DNA of 64,000 nucleotides. Origin: Flammula alnicola (Eukaryota > Basidiomycota > Agaricomycetes > Agaricales > Strophariaceae). Location: NCBI GenBank assembly GCA_015499995.1, contig JADNRV010000041.1, forward strand, positions 62,001-126,000, given 5' to 3'. The translations under genes were made by a program, and so were the position numbers. Shown in pieces: positions 41,822-52,542 of this stretch (position 1 is its first letter; every line of letters begins with the position of its first letter). Below the pieces are notes generated by a model, which worked only from the letters and a program-made list of their open reading frames with translations, had not been told where the DNA came from and ran no database searches.

Positions 41822-42812
41822 TAAGCCTGGTACACAGTGCTATCATCATTCCTGGATTGTACTGGAATTGCAACCCAAGTGCTGGAATGTCAAAGCTGAG
41901 ATTGGTGTACCACCCCATAGTGGTCAGAAGGTCATAGAACTCTGGAATTCCCTTTCAATCACGATGCTCCAGGGACTCTTTGTTAGAGATAACGGCCATA
42001 GCGGTGAAGAGAGTTGGCCAAAAATGCTGGGATTCTTCTATCCCAGTGAGTGATGATTCATTAAGGGCTCCCTGCTGAATCTGCTCCATTACTTCACATG
42101 CCTGCTGGGCTAGCCTTGGATGCAGGAGCCATAATGCGGCTCTGAGCAGTGCCAAGCTCTCATTTGCATCCTAGAGAAATTGAAGACTGGTCGGCTTCTT
42201 CAAGATGGAGAATGAACTAAATGTGACCACATTCTAGCACGGTGACATAGATAGTTCTCCAGTGGTGATCTGGGATTTCTTTGGATAATAACACCCTTTC
42301 TTCTGGACAGATTGGCTGGTGCCAGTATTTTGCCCAGTGGTCTGGCACAAGCGCTGGTTTAATGGGACTAGTTGTCCCATGAAAGCATCCTTGATATTGA
42401 ATTCAGTGATGACATGTGGAGAACAGTGATTACTTACATGTCTTTGAACTGTCAGAGCATCCAGTAGGTATCACAATACAATATTGTCTTCTGAGTTAAC
42501 AACAATACATGGCTTCCTAATGAGCTCAAGTGCCCCAGAGGTAAGAGGCAGAAAATCCTTTATAAAATCTGCCTCAAACTTAGCACTTCCATGGTTCTGA
42601 CATGCAGTCAGCAGGCTGCTATACTCCTGGATTGACCAAGGGAGCTGAACTGTCATGTGAAGGTTATATAAAAGCTGACGACTGATCCTTTGAAACTTAC
42701 TTTTGTGTCGGAATGTGAATAGGACCTTCAGCATTGGGTGGTGGCAGTCACGTAGCCATTCCAGGGATATGTTTTCTGGTTGTGTGATTGTATTGCTGCT
42801 ATCGACCTTCAA
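41822..42812 (-). pseudogene. Decayed TET/JBP-like 2OG-Fe(II) oxygenase
   Basis: One minus strand frame runs from 42812 to 41822 with about four stops (including TGA at 42471-42473 and 41955-41957). The blocks in order are RKPCIVVNSEDNIVL*YLLDA, ALWLLHPRLAQQACEV, FTAMAVISNKESLEHRD, EFYDLLTTMGWYTNLSF, DIPALGLQFQYNPGMMIAL. HRD (41958-41966) fits the iron-binding HxD of the double-stranded beta-helix oxygenases. The surrounding pattern is that of the expanded fungal TET/JBP-like family. Functional members oxidise 5-methylcytosine. The second iron histidine (an LRHG-type block) is beyond the recognisable part. It lies about 0.9 kb upstream of the decayed transposase on the same strand. Confidence 0.65.
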
Positions 42813-43586
42813 TTGGAGAGCCTATTGCAGATACTCTCCTAGAAGTGATGTGGTCATGTTCCTTGCCATGATTATGGGCAATATTGAAATTCAATTATGC
42901 ACATTATATATTGCCTTGAGGCCACCATGAGGGTTTCCCTGAGGAATCACCCCAGGAGAACCCTAGATTTGCAGTCTCACTGCAAATTCTCATGTGAAAT
43001 TGCTCCAGCATAGCAATTACATATATTACTAAGCAAGAAGTGATGCAGAATCTATATAATATATCGACAAAATCCTCTCTCCCTCCCTCCCTCCCCAGCC
43101 CAAAAGCACCAATTTGACAAGCTCGTCCATAAATAGAATAAGAGCTTGTCCACGCCTTCAAGGATGAACAGCTCTGCTATCGGCCCTGATGGCGGGCTCA
43201 TCCATTGATCTACCTCAAGCTTGCCCATCCCTTAATTAACATGAGCTCATCCATTGCCAATGGGTAAAAAGAGCCACCACAAGCTCATGAGGCTATGCCA
43301 TCAGTGATGGCACCTTAGTCATACAAGGTGTCACATAAATAGTGAGAAATTCTATTGAATATCCTGTGATGCATCTTGTGGATCCTCCTCTTACAGGGCC
43401 TCCTCTTGGTTTCTCTGACACCTCTGCACCTACTCAATCACATACCTTTCCCAAGATTTGAGGTACCAGCATAAGTGAGAAAGTGACAAGAAAAAAGTGT
43501 GGTGATAGTTGAAGCAACATGACATGATTATTTATCTGTTATTTGCTGAGAACAACCCTGGAAATGCCACTGACATGTTGCAACAT
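42813..43586. other. AT-rich, no gene seen
   Basis: No convincing coding signal. 43,075-43,095 is a short CTCCC-rich run. 43,120-43,300 repeats GAGCTCATCCAT-like and GCTTGTCCA-like words, suggesting an old dispersed repeat. Confidence 0.4.
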
Positions 43587-43930
43587 TGCTTGCTGGCAGC
43601 CAGAGCTACTTACATAAGGGCTCCAGCATGACCCAAGCTTCACATGGGCTCGTGTCACTTGCCAGAGCATGTTATGTGGATGAGGGTATTAAAACAGACT
43701 ATACCAGCAGCAGTAGCCCCTTACAAGAGGGCCAATGCATAACAGGAGCTTCACATAGACTCCTGCTGCTTGACAGAAATAGACTGGAAGCTATGGCATG
43801 CCACATGAGCTGTTGTCATATAAAACAGCATAAGGAAAGCATGTTTGACTACCTTGCAGCTAAAGCTCCTCACCAGAGAGCCCAGCACAACACAAGCTTC
43901 ACAGAGGCTTTTGTTGCTTGCAAGATAGCA
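43587..43930 (+). repeat. Three diverged units of a GAGCCC/CTTCACA repeat
   Basis: Units near 43595-43670, 43710-43780 and 43855-43930 share the pattern GCAGC..GAGC...CTTAC..GAGGGC..AGCA..AC.AGCTTCACA.AGGCT.....TGCTTG. The same repeat occurs on the minus strand at 58565-58695. It is too diverged to classify. Confidence 0.6.
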
Positions 43931-44239
43931 AGACAATGCTCTTATCATACAGCTATAACCCACATTAACAGTGAGCACACAATGAGGCAGATGAGGAGAA
44001 GGTAGTGGTTCAAATTCAATGTTGTGCTGGCAAGATTGACAGGTCAATATTGACTATGTGATAATTCTGTTTTTGATTTTTATTTTCTCATGTCATAAGA
44101 TTAAAATCAGAGACAAATATTGATATCCTCCAGTATTCCTCATGGCTTCTGCTCCTGCGCTGGGTTCTACACATGTCCTCCACACTTGTAATGTCACCAA
44201 GACATACAGAGCTTCAGCACTGAAAACTGCACTTAAAAG

Positions 44240-44466
44240 TGTTGGAATATTGAGCGCACGCAAAAGGTTCATGCGACGTTGGTGTATGCTTGGCTTAGCC
44301 TCGCACGTTCTTCGTCTATTTCACATTAGTTTCTACCACGTGGGCTCGTCATTACTGCTATGTAAATTGTATATAGCTAGTGTAAATTAGAGACGAAGCC
44401 CTCGCTCGATTGCGAGGGTCCCTACTCACATCCCGAGTAACCGACGCGGACACGGTTATTTCAACA
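44240..44466. mobile_element. Copia-type solo LTR, 5-bp TSD
   Basis: 227 bp beginning TGTTGGAATATT and ending TTATTTCAACA (TGTTG...CAACA ends), flanked by the TSD AAAAG at 44235-44239 and 44467-44471. It contains a perfect 7-bp hairpin CCCTCGC...GCGAGGG at about 44399-44418. It is CpG-rich within an AT-rich, CpG-poor surround, so the insertion is recent. A 5-bp TSD and short LTR fit Ty1/Copia. Confidence 0.88.
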
Positions 44467-44471
44467 AAAAG

Positions 44472-45005
44472 ATGCTCCTGATCTGTTGTCCCTCAATCAA
44501 CTAAACCCATGGCAGTTTCTGGTACAGTTCAAGCACCCATTTGAGTGCCTGTAGTCACTAATACCTTGCATTTAATGAATGAAGGTACAAGGGTATTCCT
44601 TGGCTCTTTATGGCACATTTATTCCTTTCCTTTATTTAATTTAATTTACAAAACACTTTACTCTAGTGGGGTAGTGGCTGCCAGAATGGTGGGACGCTCA
44701 TCCTCTGCATTCATTGCAGAATCACTGCATTTTGCAATGAATGCATTGATTTTAGTTTTGAAGAAAATGCTAAATACATTGCCTTTCAATGCCCTTCATG
44801 CTTTCTCAAAGAGAAAAAAAATGGTCCTTATGTGCCTCAACTTTTAAATTCATTAATGACTCAATATTGATGCAAAAATAGGAATTCACATTTCAAAGTG
44901 CTTCTTCCACCAGGGAATACTGGCCAAATATTCTGACTGAACCATTGGCCATTATTTCCACTTGAAATGAACAAGGGGTACACTGGCTCTACTTACATAT
45001 TATCA
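44472..45005. other. AT-rich, nothing recognised
   Basis: No repeat or gene identified between the solo LTR and the T2 element. Confidence 0.4.
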
Positions 45006-45013
45006 TTTATTCC

Positions 45014-46036
45014 GAGGTCTTTACCCTCCCCCCCAGATTCCTGGTGGACTCCGGATGGACTCCGGCGGAGTGGAACAGTCCATATGGAGTCCAGATGGAC
45101 TATTTTTTGGCTGAGACCCCAGCCAAATTTTATTCCGGACTCCACCAGGAGTCCAGATGGGGTCCGGACAAACTCCGGAGACTCCATGCGGAGTCCCTGG
45201 AGTCCACTGGTTTTATAGTAGAACAGGAGTCCCAGGAGTTCAGATGGAGTCCAACAGGAGTCCAGATGGTCCAACAGGAGTCTGGTGATTTTCTTTTTTG
45301 GAAATACTGTTATTTTTAGCAACTGTATAAAAATTACATACTATTACATAAAATGACATCAAAGTGGCACTGTTGGATCTATTTGTAATCAACAAATTCC
45401 ATATTTAGCAAGTGCAATTTTCAAAAGACTCGCGTTCGGTCGAGTATTTTGTGTTTTTCTCACCAACCGAAGCATCTATTAATAGGATTTTTGCATATTC
45501 AGGGTTTTGGAAGCAGGCTCTATAACTACCTTTTTTGGAAAAAAAAGTTCCCACGGTACCTGGGACCAGCCAAATAAAGCAATATATCATGCTGACATAA
45601 CCTGGTGCATGTGTATGTAGAATTTCCTTAAATTTCTGAATCTGATGGTACTCCACTTGACCCTGAATCTTGTGACTAATGTCACAAAATAGATAGATAT
45701 ATTAGAGAAAAGGAGGTATATAGGGCACTTTTTTTGCTTGGTTAGACCATGTTCTCTGGTGTAGTGGTAAAATGGTTTGTTCTAATAGCTTTCTGGTAGC
45801 TCTGGGTTCAATTACTGCTTAATGCAAACTTTGTTGTGATATTTTTTTTCTGAGTTTTGTCTAAGTCCACCAGTTGAAGTTGCGTCATTTGTGGACTCCA
45901 TATGGAGTCCATGTGGATTCCACCAGACTCTATGTAGAGTCCAGGTGGAGTCCATCAGAAGTCCATCTGGACTCCGCCAATTTTATGCAGAGTCCATGGA
46001 GTCCACCAGGAATAGGTGGAGGAGGGTAAAGTACTG
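45014..46036. mobile_element. Non-autonomous TIR transposon, family T2 (8-bp TSD)
   Basis: 1023 bp, with the TSD TTTATTCC at 45006-45013 and 46037-46044. TIRs: GAGGTCTTTACCCTCC on the left and CAGTACTTTACCCTCC on the minus strand at the right, both continuing to ATTCCTGGTGGACTCC. Subterminal arrays of GGAGTCC and GGACTCC lie at 45040-45290 and 45890-46010. A TTTGGC...GCCAAA hairpin (45105-45127) sits where T1 has the same hairpin. No ORF is credible. It resembles T1 with GGAATCC replaced throughout by GGAGTCC. Confidence 0.88.
45750..45820 (+). other. Possible tRNA-like relic inside T2
   Basis: TGGTGTAGTGG (45757-45767) fits the pol III A box. GGTTCAATTAC (45805-45815) fits the B box except one base, at near-tRNA spacing. 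The stems do not pair well, so this may be chance or a heavily decayed tRNA or SINE. Confidence 0.3.
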
Positions 46037-46623
46037 TTTATTCCCATGGCTTCAGGAAAATCTTGTTCATGCTGATCTCACATTTAATCTTGACACATAT
46101 CTGCCAGAATTTGAGACACAGCTTGGTGATATGCTTGATTTATTTGAAGAAGGGAGAAAGTTTTAAGAGTATGTAAAAATTGAAAACTATTTTTTGTCGA
46201 ATAAATACTAATGCTTTTCATTCAGGTGATGACAGTTTATTATTTTTGTGACAACCCATTCTGATCCTGATATCAAATATCTGCACATTGGCCCAACAGT
46301 GGCTCTGTCCCTGACAATGAAGTGCATTTTTTGATATATTTTTCACTCAAACACATCTTAATTTATTGTCCAGATTCTCATATGTCTTATTTCCACTTCA
46401 CTTTTAGGAAATTTTAAGAAAAGGAGGTGAAACCATTGTCCTTGGTCTCATAACATATGTATATATAAAGTCTCCTTGATCCGCAACCACCACCATCACC
46501 CATATTCTCACGCTCAAAAGCGCAGAGAAAGGGGTTTGGCAGTAGTAACAGCGTCGAGTAGAGCAGATAATCACATACCTTCCCATCTTCTAATCTACAA
46601 AACTAGCTATATACTTACACACT

Positions 46624-48123
46624 ATGTCGACAACAAGAATCGCTAGAGGAATTACCCCAGACAGAACAAGTAACACATCAAATGCAACAACGACAGCGAG
46701 GACGTCAGGCCGACTACAAAACACCTTGCTGCAACAGAGCGTAATCAACGAAGAGCTAGAGGAAATACAGGATGCAACAGAGGCGCGTCGTTGCTTAGAA
46801 AAATTAGAACTAATTGTTCCGCCAGGACTGGATATGACACACGACCTGCTCTCAACTGCATTACACCATATCTTGGCGATCAAAGCAGTACCAAAGCAAG
46901 CTAAGAACGCCATACGAGCAGTAGTCTTCCTATTAGAGGAAATGGAGGAGAATACTCTGCACGAGACAGTGCGGGACTCGGTGACGTCCCAACTGAACGA
47001 TATGTGTACGGACTTACGAGATTTCGTTGCAGACACGACTAAGCGAATCGACGACCACCTAGCAGAGAAGATGTTAGAACTGACAGAGGCTACAAAGACT
47101 CTGGTGGCCTCAGCTATGGCAACCCCTGCCAGTACAGCGGCAAGCGGCGGACCCATGGCCTCCAACACCTACGCCTTAAACTACAAGCAAGCCCTCATGT
47201 ACCCACCGCCCAACATCGACCCCCGTATCGCAGCCAAGGAAGGCATACACCTATGCCAATTCATGCTGGAGGGCATAACCAGGGAATCGAAGATCGGGAA
47301 GATGAACGCAGTGGAAGCAAAGAAAGCAGTGAACGAGGCTCTCGTAGCAGCCAGAGCAGGCGACCACAAGGCCAGATCAGCACTACGGCAGAACAAAGCG
47401 GGCCTTCTGGTGGAAATAGAGTCAGACTCAGGCACGGCTTGGCTTATGGACCCGGCAAACGCGAAGGCCTTTAGCGTGGAACTCGGCGCAGGCCTCTCAT
47501 TCAAGAAGAGGCCTTACAATGTCATCATGTTCAACGTACCAACCGGAATCGACCCCACCAACCCAGAACACCGAAAGGAGATCTGCGAAACCAATGACAT
47601 TGATGAGGACAGCATCTCCGCAATATGCTGGGTAAAGCCGACAGACAGACGAGACAAAGAATATCAGAGCACAGCCCACATGATTATAACCTTCACTGAT
47701 GTCAATGTAGCTAACAGATCTATTATTGCAGGTCTTATCATCTGCCACCGGAAAGTCTGGGTCGCGAAATGCAAGAAGGAACTGGTCCGATGCATGAAAT
47801 GCCACGGATGGAACCACGTCGCATGGGAATGCGTCGCACAGACGGACACCTGCGGCACCTGCGCCGGCAAGGAGCACTGGATGAAGGACTGCCCGGACAA
47901 GAAAAACAAGAACAAATGGCGCTGCGTGTCCTGCAACACTGGCGGCCACGCCAGCTGGAGCAGGGAATGCCCTGTCTTCAAACAGAAGTGCGAAGAACTT
48001 GACAAGAGAACACCAGAAAACCACCTACCTTTCTTCCCAGCAGCAGAGCCATGGACATGGTCGTCAAACCCAACTCCGCCGCCCGCCCCACAACAAGGAC
48101 AAGGTTTCGATGCGCAACCATGA
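46624..48123 (+). CDS. LINE-D ORF1, Gag-like zinc-knuckle protein, 499 aa
   Basis: Starts MSTTRIARGITPDRTSNTS about 160 bases from the element's 5' end. Residues 40-175 look helical and charged (EELEEIQDATEARRCLEKLE), a possible coiled coil. The C-terminus has three zinc knuckles: CMKCHGWNHVAWEC and CGTCAGKEHWMKDC (both CX2CX4HX4C), and CVSCNTGGHASWSREC (CX2CX4HX6C). It probably coats LINE RNA. The stop is TGA at 48121. The same frame stays open beyond it to 48363 (ending EDTNAMASH), so this stop may be a CGA-to-TGA mutation in an originally longer protein. Confidence 0.88.
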   Translation: MSTTRIARGITPDRTSNTSNATTTARTSGRLQNTLLQQSVINEELEEIQDATEARRCLEKLELIVPPGLDMTHDLLSTALHHILAIKAVPKQAKNAIRAVVFLLEEMEENTLHETVRDSVTSQLNDMCTDLRDFVADTTKRIDDHLAEKMLELTEATKTLVASAMATPASTAASGGPMASNTYALNYKQALMYPPPNIDPRIAAKEGIHLCQFMLEGITRESKIGKMNAVEAKKAVNEALVAARAGDHKARSALRQNKAGLLVEIESDSGTAWLMDPANAKAFSVELGAGLSFKKRPYNVIMFNVPTGIDPTNPEHRKEICETNDIDEDSISAICWVKPTDRRDKEYQSTAHMIITFTDVNVANRSIIAGLIICHRKVWVAKCKKELVRCMKCHGWNHVAWECVAQTDTCGTCAGKEHWMKDCPDKKNKNKWRCVSCNTGGHASWSRECPVFKQKCEELDKRTPENHLPFFPAAEPWTWSSNPTPPPAPQQGQGFDAQP

Positions 48124-51100
48124 GGCAAGAACCAGAGAGATCGAAACCAAATGCGCCAGGAGACAGCGCCATCTGGTCGACGCTACGAGCGGCAAACCTG
48201 GAACAGACCAACACCTGACGGCAGCCAAGGCCGTAACGATAAGTCCCCCTTTTCAGACCCCTCCTCACCTATCCCTCCAGAACAAGCTAACGATGAGATT
48301 GAACTAGACCAGATTTATGGCACCCAGGGCTGGGAAGACACCAACGCAATGGCCTCACACTGATACCAAACTGATTGAGAATACTCCAAATCAACCTCAA
48401 CAAATCAGAAAAAGCACACCTCGATCTCCTGAATGGACCACTCGGCACAAACTGGGACATAGTCTTGATGCAGGAGCCTCACGTCACAACATTCCGGACA
48501 ATAAGGACACCAATGAAATTCCGCCAAGTGTACCCAGCAGACAGGCAGAAGTCCAAGACGGCGGTCAGATCATCAATATGGGTCAACGAACAAATCGACA
48601 CTAAGTCCTGGAAAATTATCAATATACCTAATACTAATGACATCACAGCTATACAGATGAATGGGCCTTACGGCCGGTTAACAATATTCAACGTCTACAA
48701 CTCATGCACACATGCCAGGACCGAAACAACACTCAGACGATTCCTCCAAGACAATGCCAACGATATCTGGCAAGGCCCAGACAGCCACATGCTATGGTGC
48801 GGAGACTTCAATAGGCACCACCCCCTCTGGGACAGAGACGAAGACACGCACCTATTCACTCCAGCCGCTTTGAACGCAGCTGGGCGCCTCATAGAGCTAC
48901 TAGCAGACCACGGGATGGAAATGATGCTCGAAAAGGGAGTTCCCACATTACAACATATGAGATCGAAATGTTACTCACAACCAGATAACATTTTCTGCTC
49001 CAGCTCGCTGACAAACACAGTGGTACGCTGCGAAGTGGACCCGAGGGCTCGACCTACAAAGACAGATCACTTCCCAATTATAACTATCCTTGACCTGCCT
49101 CAAAGCAGAGTGCTACCAAAACCGACATACGACTTCCGAATGGCAGACTGGGAAGACTTTCGGGAGAACCTAGAAATCCGGCTGGCGGAGATCCCGGAGC
49201 CTACTCCTTTACTAACAGATGACCTCTTTCAACAGGCTGTTGCTGACCTCACAGGGGTGATTCAAGACACCATACGTACCAGAATCAAGATCAAGAAGCC
49301 CAGCCCGCAATCAAAGCGATGGTGGAATAGCGAACTGTCAGCAATAAAGCAACAAGTGAACAAGCTAAGTACAGAATCATATCGATACCGAGCAATAGAA
49401 GATCACCCTAGTCACAGAGCACTCCAACGACTATGCAACCAATATGGTGACACCATCATCAAAGCCAAACGACAACATTGGGAGGACTTCCTCGAGGAAG
49501 CGACCGCAGACGACATCTGGACTGCAAACAAATACATAAAAGAGCCAACTGGCGACGGTGGCAACCCACGTATCCCAACTTTAAAAGTAATAGGCCCAGA
49601 CGGCTTCACGAGGAAAATCAACACCAACGACGGAAAAACGAAAGCCTTCACGGATTCTTTCTTCCCGCAACCTCCAACAACGTCAAGTGTACCAGAAGAC
49701 TTCGACTACCCAGACCTATTACCGAACCCACCTGCCATCACGCCCAGCCAAATCGAAACCCAAATCAGCAGACTCTCACTTTTCAAAGCTTGCGGACCAG
49801 ACGAGATACCTAATATCATCTTACAAAAATCATACGACTTGATCGCTGACCACCTTCTTCACATATTCCAGGCGATCTTCAAGCTCCAAACATATTACGC
49901 ACCATGGAAGGAATTCACCACCGTCGTACTACGGAAACCAGGAAAGCCAAGCTATGAAGTGCTGAAGGCATACAGGCCGATAGCCCTCCTATGCATGATA
50001 GCGAAAGTACTGACAGCAATCGTCGCTGAAGATATAAGCAGGCTTGTAGAAAAGCACCAATTGCTGCCCACCACTCACTTCGGCAGACGACCAGGGTGAA
50101 CGACTACCGACGCACTACACTACCTCGTCAACAGAATCAAAACCGCATGGTGAAACAGAAAAGTCGCCTCAATCCTTTTTCTAGACGTCGAAGGCGCCTT
50201 CCCAAATGCCGTAACAGACCAGCTAATCCACAATTTGTGTAAACGATGAATACCCGAAGCATACACCGACTTTATATGCCGACTGCTAGAAGGAAGGAAG
50301 ACCAGGCTCAAATTTGACGACTTCATATCAGCACTAATAGACATAATCAACGGCATCGGACAGGGGGACCCGCTTTCCATGATCCTTTACATAATATACA
50401 ACGCTGACCTTCTTGAATCCATAGCCTGACTACAAGATGAAGACGCAGTAGGATACGTCGACGACACTATAGCTGTTGCCATCGGAGAAGACTTTGACGA
50501 GACGACAAGAATGCTAGAGAACATAATGGAAAGGGAGGAAGGAGGCTTCAACTGGAGCTCCTCCCACAATTCGCGGTATGAAATCAGCAAGCTCGCAGTC
50601 CTCCACGCCAGTCAACGAACCCAATCGGACCCGGAGAACCAGAGGAAAAGGATTCTGCTCGACCGACCACCCCTCACCCTGCGCGGAAAGACCGTCAAAG
50701 AGGTTCAAAGTTTCAAATATCTAGGAGTCCACATCGACTCGCAACTCAGATGGACAGTACAGGCACAAAAGGGAGTTGCTAATGCTACACAATGGATAAT
50801 GCAGTACCATCGACTCACGAAAATATCCACAGGTATCAACTCCAAACTCATGCGGTTACTCTACATCTCCGTCGCTCTACCCAAGATGACGTACGCCCTC
50901 GACGTATGGTACACCCCGCCTACTAAGCCAGTAGGCAAAAAATGCAACATAGGATCAGTGGGCATCCTGCGGCAAATGCAGAAGTTACAAAGGACGGCTT
51001 GGCTGGCAATCGTCGGAGGAATGAAGACAACACCAAATGACCTTTTAAATGCCCACGCAGGCGTCTTTCCGATGGAACTAACACTGCTAAGGATCTGTTA

Positions 51101-51173
51101 CAGAGCAGCTGTCTGCCTCTGCACTCTGCCAGATACTCACCCCCTCCACCAGATCACTCGAACAGCCGCGCGG

Positions 51174-52542
51174 TGGGGGGGCGGGGTCTAGAGAAGACTC
51201 AAAGGGAGTCGCAGCGGGTGGGTGTGAGCAAGGAAACCTGGGATGGATATGAAAGAGCTGTCTACGACATCGGAATGTAGTTCTACGAGGTTCAGACTCC
51301 GCCGGCGCGGTCCTGCCAGCACCGCCACATGTGGCCCCCTTCAAGTGATGTTCGCCCTCGAACATCCCAAAGAAATTGTATCCACCGAAAGTCGTTGCGT
51401 GATCAGTGAGTGAGGAAATGGAGGGTGTGAGGGGCGTAAGCGAACACGCTTTTTGCGACCACGAATCTTCCTCCAGGGGTGCAGACCTTGTAATTCTGAC
51501 AAATCTCGACTCTGCATATTGTGGGCGATGGAGAGGATGGCGTCGAAGGTGTCTGTGTTTGTGGCCAGTGAACAAGTGACAGGGTCTGCATAGGGGGTAT
51601 TTGGCTTGTCTGAAACTTCCGGTGGAATGAGGCATGGCATGGGTGGACGTGGTAGGGGAGATTGCGTGGGTTGACGGTATCGATAGAAATGGCAGATGAC
51701 GCGAGGTGTTGGGGGATTCAGAGCAGGTTCAGTGAGACTAGCTATTTCGGTACACATGCCGTGAAGCATGGGGCTGGGCTCATTGTTGATTGGGGATGGC
51801 AGTTGTTCATGTTCATAGCCGTCGGCATCGTACATAGTGTCGAACGCGCGTTGCGTCGTGATGAGGATCTGGGGTGTCGCAGAGTCAGACCTTGGCTCAG
51901 AAATCTTGAATACTCCCCTTGTAAGCTTCCTCGTCCTTTCCTTTTCCCTTTTCTTCTCTGCTCTCGCCTTCTCGTCATCTCGTCTCTGAATCCCAGCCTG
52001 GATTTCCAACCTCTTCAGCTCTGCCACGGATGCTGCAGCCACTGCCTCCTTCTTTGCTCTCTGCTCCTGTTTTTTCTTTGATATTTTTGGCATTGTCGGA
52101 ATAGTCTAGTCTTGGTTATCTGATCGTCGGTTCAGTTTTGCAATGTGTCGGAATGGAGTCGTTGTCGTGTCCTGGGTCTTGCTATCACGGTTCTAATATC
52201 CTGGTTCACGGTGTGTCTGCTGGCTAGTTGTCCGTTGGTTTGCTATGTTGTCCGTCGTTTGGCGTTGTCCGTTCTGGCTGAATGTCTGTGTTCCGTCGGC
52301 TGTCTGTTGTTCTGCTGGCTGTCTGTTGTTCTGGCTGGTCCTGGGGAAACGCGAAGTCTAGCGAAAGCACACTCTCATCACCACGTGGGGGGGGCGGGGT
52401 CTAGAGAAGACTCAAAGGGAGTCGCAGCGGGTGGGTGTGAGCAAGGAAACCCGGGATGGATATGAAAGAGCTGTCTACGACATCGGAATGTAGTTCTACG
52501 AGGTTCAGACTCCGCCGGCGCGGTCCTGCCAGCACCGCCACA
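51174..52542 (-). mobile_element. Small non-autonomous LTR retrotransposon, 1.37 kb, 4-bp TSD
   Basis: Direct repeats 51174-51329 (156 bp) and 52386-52542 (157 bp) differ by one substitution and one G in a G run, so the insertion is recent. The TSD is GCGG (51170-51173, 52543-52546). On the minus strand the LTR begins TGTGGCGG and ends CCCCCCA, and a purine run GAAGGGGG lies just before the 3' LTR as expected of a polypurine tract. This and the ORF direction set the minus orientation. No protease, integrase or RT is present. Size and structure match TRIM-like elements. It splits LINE-D ORF2 between RT and RNase H. Confidence 0.85.
51341..52093 (-). CDS. 250-aa ORF inside the small LTR element
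   Basis: Only sizeable sense ORF of the element: MPKISKKKQEQRAKKEAVAA and then about 65 residues of Lys-, Arg-, Glu- and Ala-rich sequence likely to form a basic alpha helix or coiled coil. A proline-rich middle follows (PRPPMPCLIPPEV, NPPTPRVICHFY), then a basic block KIRGRKKRVRLRP. No zinc knuckle, protease or RT motif is present. It may be a divergent Gag or a captured host gene. The family is not recognised. The stop lies just upstream of the purine run. Confidence 0.55.
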   Translation of the reverse strand: MPKISKKKQEQRAKKEAVAAASVAELKRLEIQAGIQRRDDEKARAEKKREKERTRKLTRGVFKISEPRSDSATPQILITTQRAFDTMYDADGYEHEQLPSPINNEPSPMLHGMCTEIASLTEPALNPPTPRVICHFYRYRQPTQSPLPRPPMPCLIPPEVSDKPNTPYADPVTCSLATNTDTFDAILSIAHNMQSRDLSELQGLHPWRKIRGRKKRVRLRPSHPPFPHSLITQRLSVDTISLGCSRANIT

